A DNA stretch of 64,000 nt from assembly GCA_973895155.1 (NCBI GenBank), contig OZ316892.1:14074001-14138000 (forward strand). The letters run 5' to 3'. Positions 61,801 through 64,000 of this stretch are shown one piece after another (the stretch's first letter is position 1; every line of letters starts with the position of its first letter). The notes below the pieces were generated by a model. That model had not been told where the DNA came from. It made no database searches and saw only the letters and a list, made by a program, of their open reading frames with translations. Both the position numbers and the translations under genes were made by a program. This DNA is from Marsupella aquatica. Taxonomy: Eukaryota; Marchantiophyta.

Positions 61801-62404
61801 AGCATAGTGTAAGTGTAAAGTGTCAAAGCATTGTCTAGTACTAAATTAATCCACCTGATTAGTAAGAAGGGGGTGTATACTGTAATGGGAAAAAGAAAAA
61901 AAAACCAAGGCATGAGCAAGGGCCACCAAGAGTGGTGCAGCTATAAGCTATAGGGATTGAACACAATGCGGGGGGGCAGTGGCACTATGTATGAGGAAAT
62001 CACGGGAGTATCGGTGTCAAATGAGTCGACAAAACTCCCAGATAGCCACACAGTATAAATCAATCTCACAGAAGGCTGCCATCAATGGAGGAAACAATTT
62101 GACACGACCCACATCTGAGAGTGTGAATTCGCTCGATCTCCAACAGTTCTTTGGCACTCGATAGACGTCGGTGCTTTCGGCTCAAAGATGAAGGAGAATT
62201 ACCCCTCCTCAACATAGAGTGAACATTACCCATGATGTGCTAGACTATTCACCCTTCACAAAGTAGCAAGGTTACTTCTCATAGTCTTTTAGTGAACCAT
62301 AAAACTCTCATAGTCTTTTCTAGTCTTCAACAAAACCGGTGCAATGGGTGCGAGTCGTTTTAAGTATGGAAAAAGGACTTAGTGGGCATAGTCCTATAAG
62401 GTAT
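58836..62404 (-). promoter_or_regulatory. CACTA right-side noncoding and subterminal region
   Basis: No gene is supported over 3.5 kb. As all genes read leftward, this is the likely promoter side. Near the terminus (about 62270-62400) lie repeated TCATAGTCTTTT, TAGTCTT and AGTCGTTTTAAG motifs. They resemble the left subterminal repeats and are candidate TNPA sites. 59000-61200 is GC-richer and may hold untranslated leader sequence. Confidence 0.45.
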
Positions 62405-62433
62405 GGTCTAAATTGCCCCGATTTCTACTAGTG
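62405..62433. repeat. CACTA right terminal inverted repeat
   Basis: Read inward it is CACTAGTAGAAATCGGGG, then CAATTTAGACC. It is followed by the TCT target duplication at 62434-62436. Confidence 0.93.
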
Positions 62434-64000
62434 TCTTCCACTTGTGTTTCCATATTTCCGTTGAATAGTTTGAGCTCTTCCTATCCACCAAACATATTTT
62501 GGACTGTTGGTTACCGACACAACTGGAACTGGCAAACCACTAGGCCTCCTTCGCTTCTGTCTCCCATTCTGTGTGGTCTCAGTGCTTCTCGTCACTCTTC
62601 CCTGTGCTGTCTCATCCATAAAAAATACTCCACAGTCGCTGCCGACACTCATCATCATAGTTGGAGCACCCACTCGCATTTTTGGTTTATCCACCAAATT
62701 GTTGAAGTAAAGACTTTGCTTCACCCGTGTCAAACGGTCCTTGCTAAGGTGAGGGTTCCCTACCATTTGACTAACTAAAGTACTTTTGTACATTGTCTGA
62801 CCCTCAAAACTCACAGTGGGAACTACTGTGACACCAGACTCACCATACACCAAATCTGTGTGTATATCAGACATTACAGCAAAACAACTATCTCGAGCTA
62901 TGTGTACATCAGGCACCCCATCTTCAAGCATCCCATCATGGAGGGCTGAGTTTGCCTCTTCAGCTGCTATAGTGGAGGATCCAGCTACTGTAAATGGACC
63001 TTCTGGAATAAGTTGTATATTTTCTTTCTGTCTGGGGTTGGGTCTATCCACCAATGTTGCATCCTCATCCACCTCCAAGGATTCCACATTGATATCACAC
63101 CATCCTCCATGGTGTGCACCTTTTGCCTCAATTTCCCATGATGAATCCCACCATACAGTGTTTCTGGTAGATGTGGAAGGGTTCATCTGGGCCTGAGTAG
63201 CAACATCTTTGGCTAACAAAAAACCTTCTTGCAAAGCCCTCACAATATCTGTATCAGTTTCAATCCCTGTATAGTCGGTTTGACTAAATTTTCTTGGAGA
63301 CCCATGTGGTACTGGGTGGAGTTTCATCCAAATATTTCTGTGCTTTTTGTGACTATGACCAGCTCCCACTATTCCTTCACTCAGGTCCATTGCTGCCAAC
63401 CGGTTCAAAGAGGTTGCACAATCAACCAACTCAGTTAGGTCATAACTTCGTTCATGACCATTCATGCCTCCAACTTTTGAAAAAAATTGTTCACAACTAT
63501 CTGATCCAGTCAGATGCAGAGGCACAGGCAACTCAGGAAAGTGGTCTCTGAATTGAATAATCAAAAGTGGTACAAAATGCACAGACATTTGAATGTCAAG
63601 AAATGTTTGCATAGGGATGCAATTTTGCTTAAAACTAATTGGTTGTGTATTACCACCTACAGAGTGATTCCCATGGAAACACCACATTCGCCAGAGTCTG
63701 AAAAAGAACCCCACTTTGCCACACAAAACAATCCTCTGCCTCAAGCTCAAGCTTGTATTCAGGAAAATGTCAATATAATCAGCACATATTCCCAAATAAA
63801 GTTCTGAGCCAAGAGTCATCTCTTGTCTGACATCTGGTCGATTTCGTAACATGAAGAGTGTATTAATGAGTTTTCGACTACAAAGTCGTTGGGCACTAGT
63901 CCAATTTTGCCTGTCTGATCTTAGAACATCCTCATGATTCATTGCATGATCTTTGACATCATACAATTCATACACATGATTTATGTGACTAAAAGCAGCC
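62434..64000 (-). pseudogene. Large unrecognised ORF, interrupted by CACTA insertion, 5' end beyond window
   Basis: The frame is open from the window edge for about 522 codons, ending GNTSGR. It then reads HIS-STOP from the inserted transposon's CACTAG terminus. After the 16.55-kb element the same frame resumes at 45877 for 84 more codons. The N-terminal half contains PELPVPLHLTGSDSCEQFFS followed by NGHERSYDLTELV, then LAAMDLSEGIVGAGHSHKKH. This vaguely recalls C-terminal regions of transposase-derived proteins with a G-T/S-D-x-x-E-x-F-F motif. The C-terminal half has a basic patch (RQKRRRPSG). It may itself belong to a mobile element. Function unknown. Confidence 0.7.

Larger units (their letters stand above)
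45881..62433 (-). mobile_element. Complete CACTA (En/Spm-like) DNA transposon with extra gene cargo, 16.55 kb
   Basis: Both ends read CACTAGTAGAAA inward. The imperfect inverted repeat extends about 29 bp (CACTAGTAGAAACCGGGG on the left, CACTAGTAGAAATCGGGG on the right). A perfect 3-bp target duplication TCT flanks it (45878-45880, 62434-62436). Subterminal regions carry repeated AGTCGTTT, AACGACT and AGGACT motifs. Seven ORFs lie on the minus strand, from the right end: unknown, Cys/His-rich, EDM2-like PHD, double BRCT, F-box-like, TNP2 transposase and TNPA-like protein. Both transposition genes are free of stops and frameshifts. The extra ORFs are not part of a standard CACTA gene set. Confidence 0.95.

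Overview
This window looks like nuclear DNA of a land plant, most likely a bryophyte (moss or liverwort). The reasons are multi-exon genes with GT-AG introns, plant-specific families (plastid mTERF, GT61, SBT2 subtilase, TRAUCO), plant-type CACTA and LTR elements, and integrated chloroplast fragments (petA, accD, ndhD) that read like bryophyte plastid genes. The species cannot be fixed from the sequence. All products are recognised from remembered family motifs; no database was searched.

Layout. 1-2043 (minus) holds most of an mTERF gene of the BSM/RUG2 (mTERF4) type, cut by the window edge. 2.1-7.2 kb is repeat-rich and carries a scrambled, decayed plastid insertion (3.8-5.4 kb). 8016-11684 (plus) is a three-exon TRAUCO/ASH2-like SPRY gene with an unusual Lys-rich repeat tail. 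12.9-16.1 kb has tandem repeats, a long hairpin and two small inverted-repeat elements. 16338-21483 (minus) is a six-exon GT61 glycosyltransferase. 21.5-29.3 kb is a gene-poor spacer with minisatellites and microsatellites. 29359-36179 (plus) is a ten-exon SBT2-type subtilase. All exon joins in the TRAUCO, GT61, subtilase and transposon gene models were checked by hand for GT-AG and phase.

37679-41331 is a non-autonomous LTR retroelement (142-bp LTRs, 5-bp target duplication CTTTG, minus orientation). 45881-62433 is a complete 16.55-kb CACTA (En/Spm-like) transposon with matching ends (CACTAGTAGAAA) and a perfect TCT target duplication. It carries an undamaged three-exon TNP2-type transposase (1150 codons) and an undamaged nine-exon TNPA-like gene (750 codons), so it may be autonomous. 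It is inserted in frame into a long minus-strand ORF, whose halves lie at 62434-64000 and 45623-45877 and rejoin without frameshift.

The most notable find is the cargo of this CACTA element. Upstream of the transposase, on the same strand, lie an EDM2-like PHD/zinc-finger ORF, a tandem-BRCT ORF, an F-box-like ORF and two unrecognised ORFs (one Cys/His-rich). EDM2 proteins in plants act on transposon-derived heterochromatin inside genes. A transposon with its own EDM2-type reader, sitting inside a host ORF, suggests (inference only) a self-encoded chromatin or transcript-control module.
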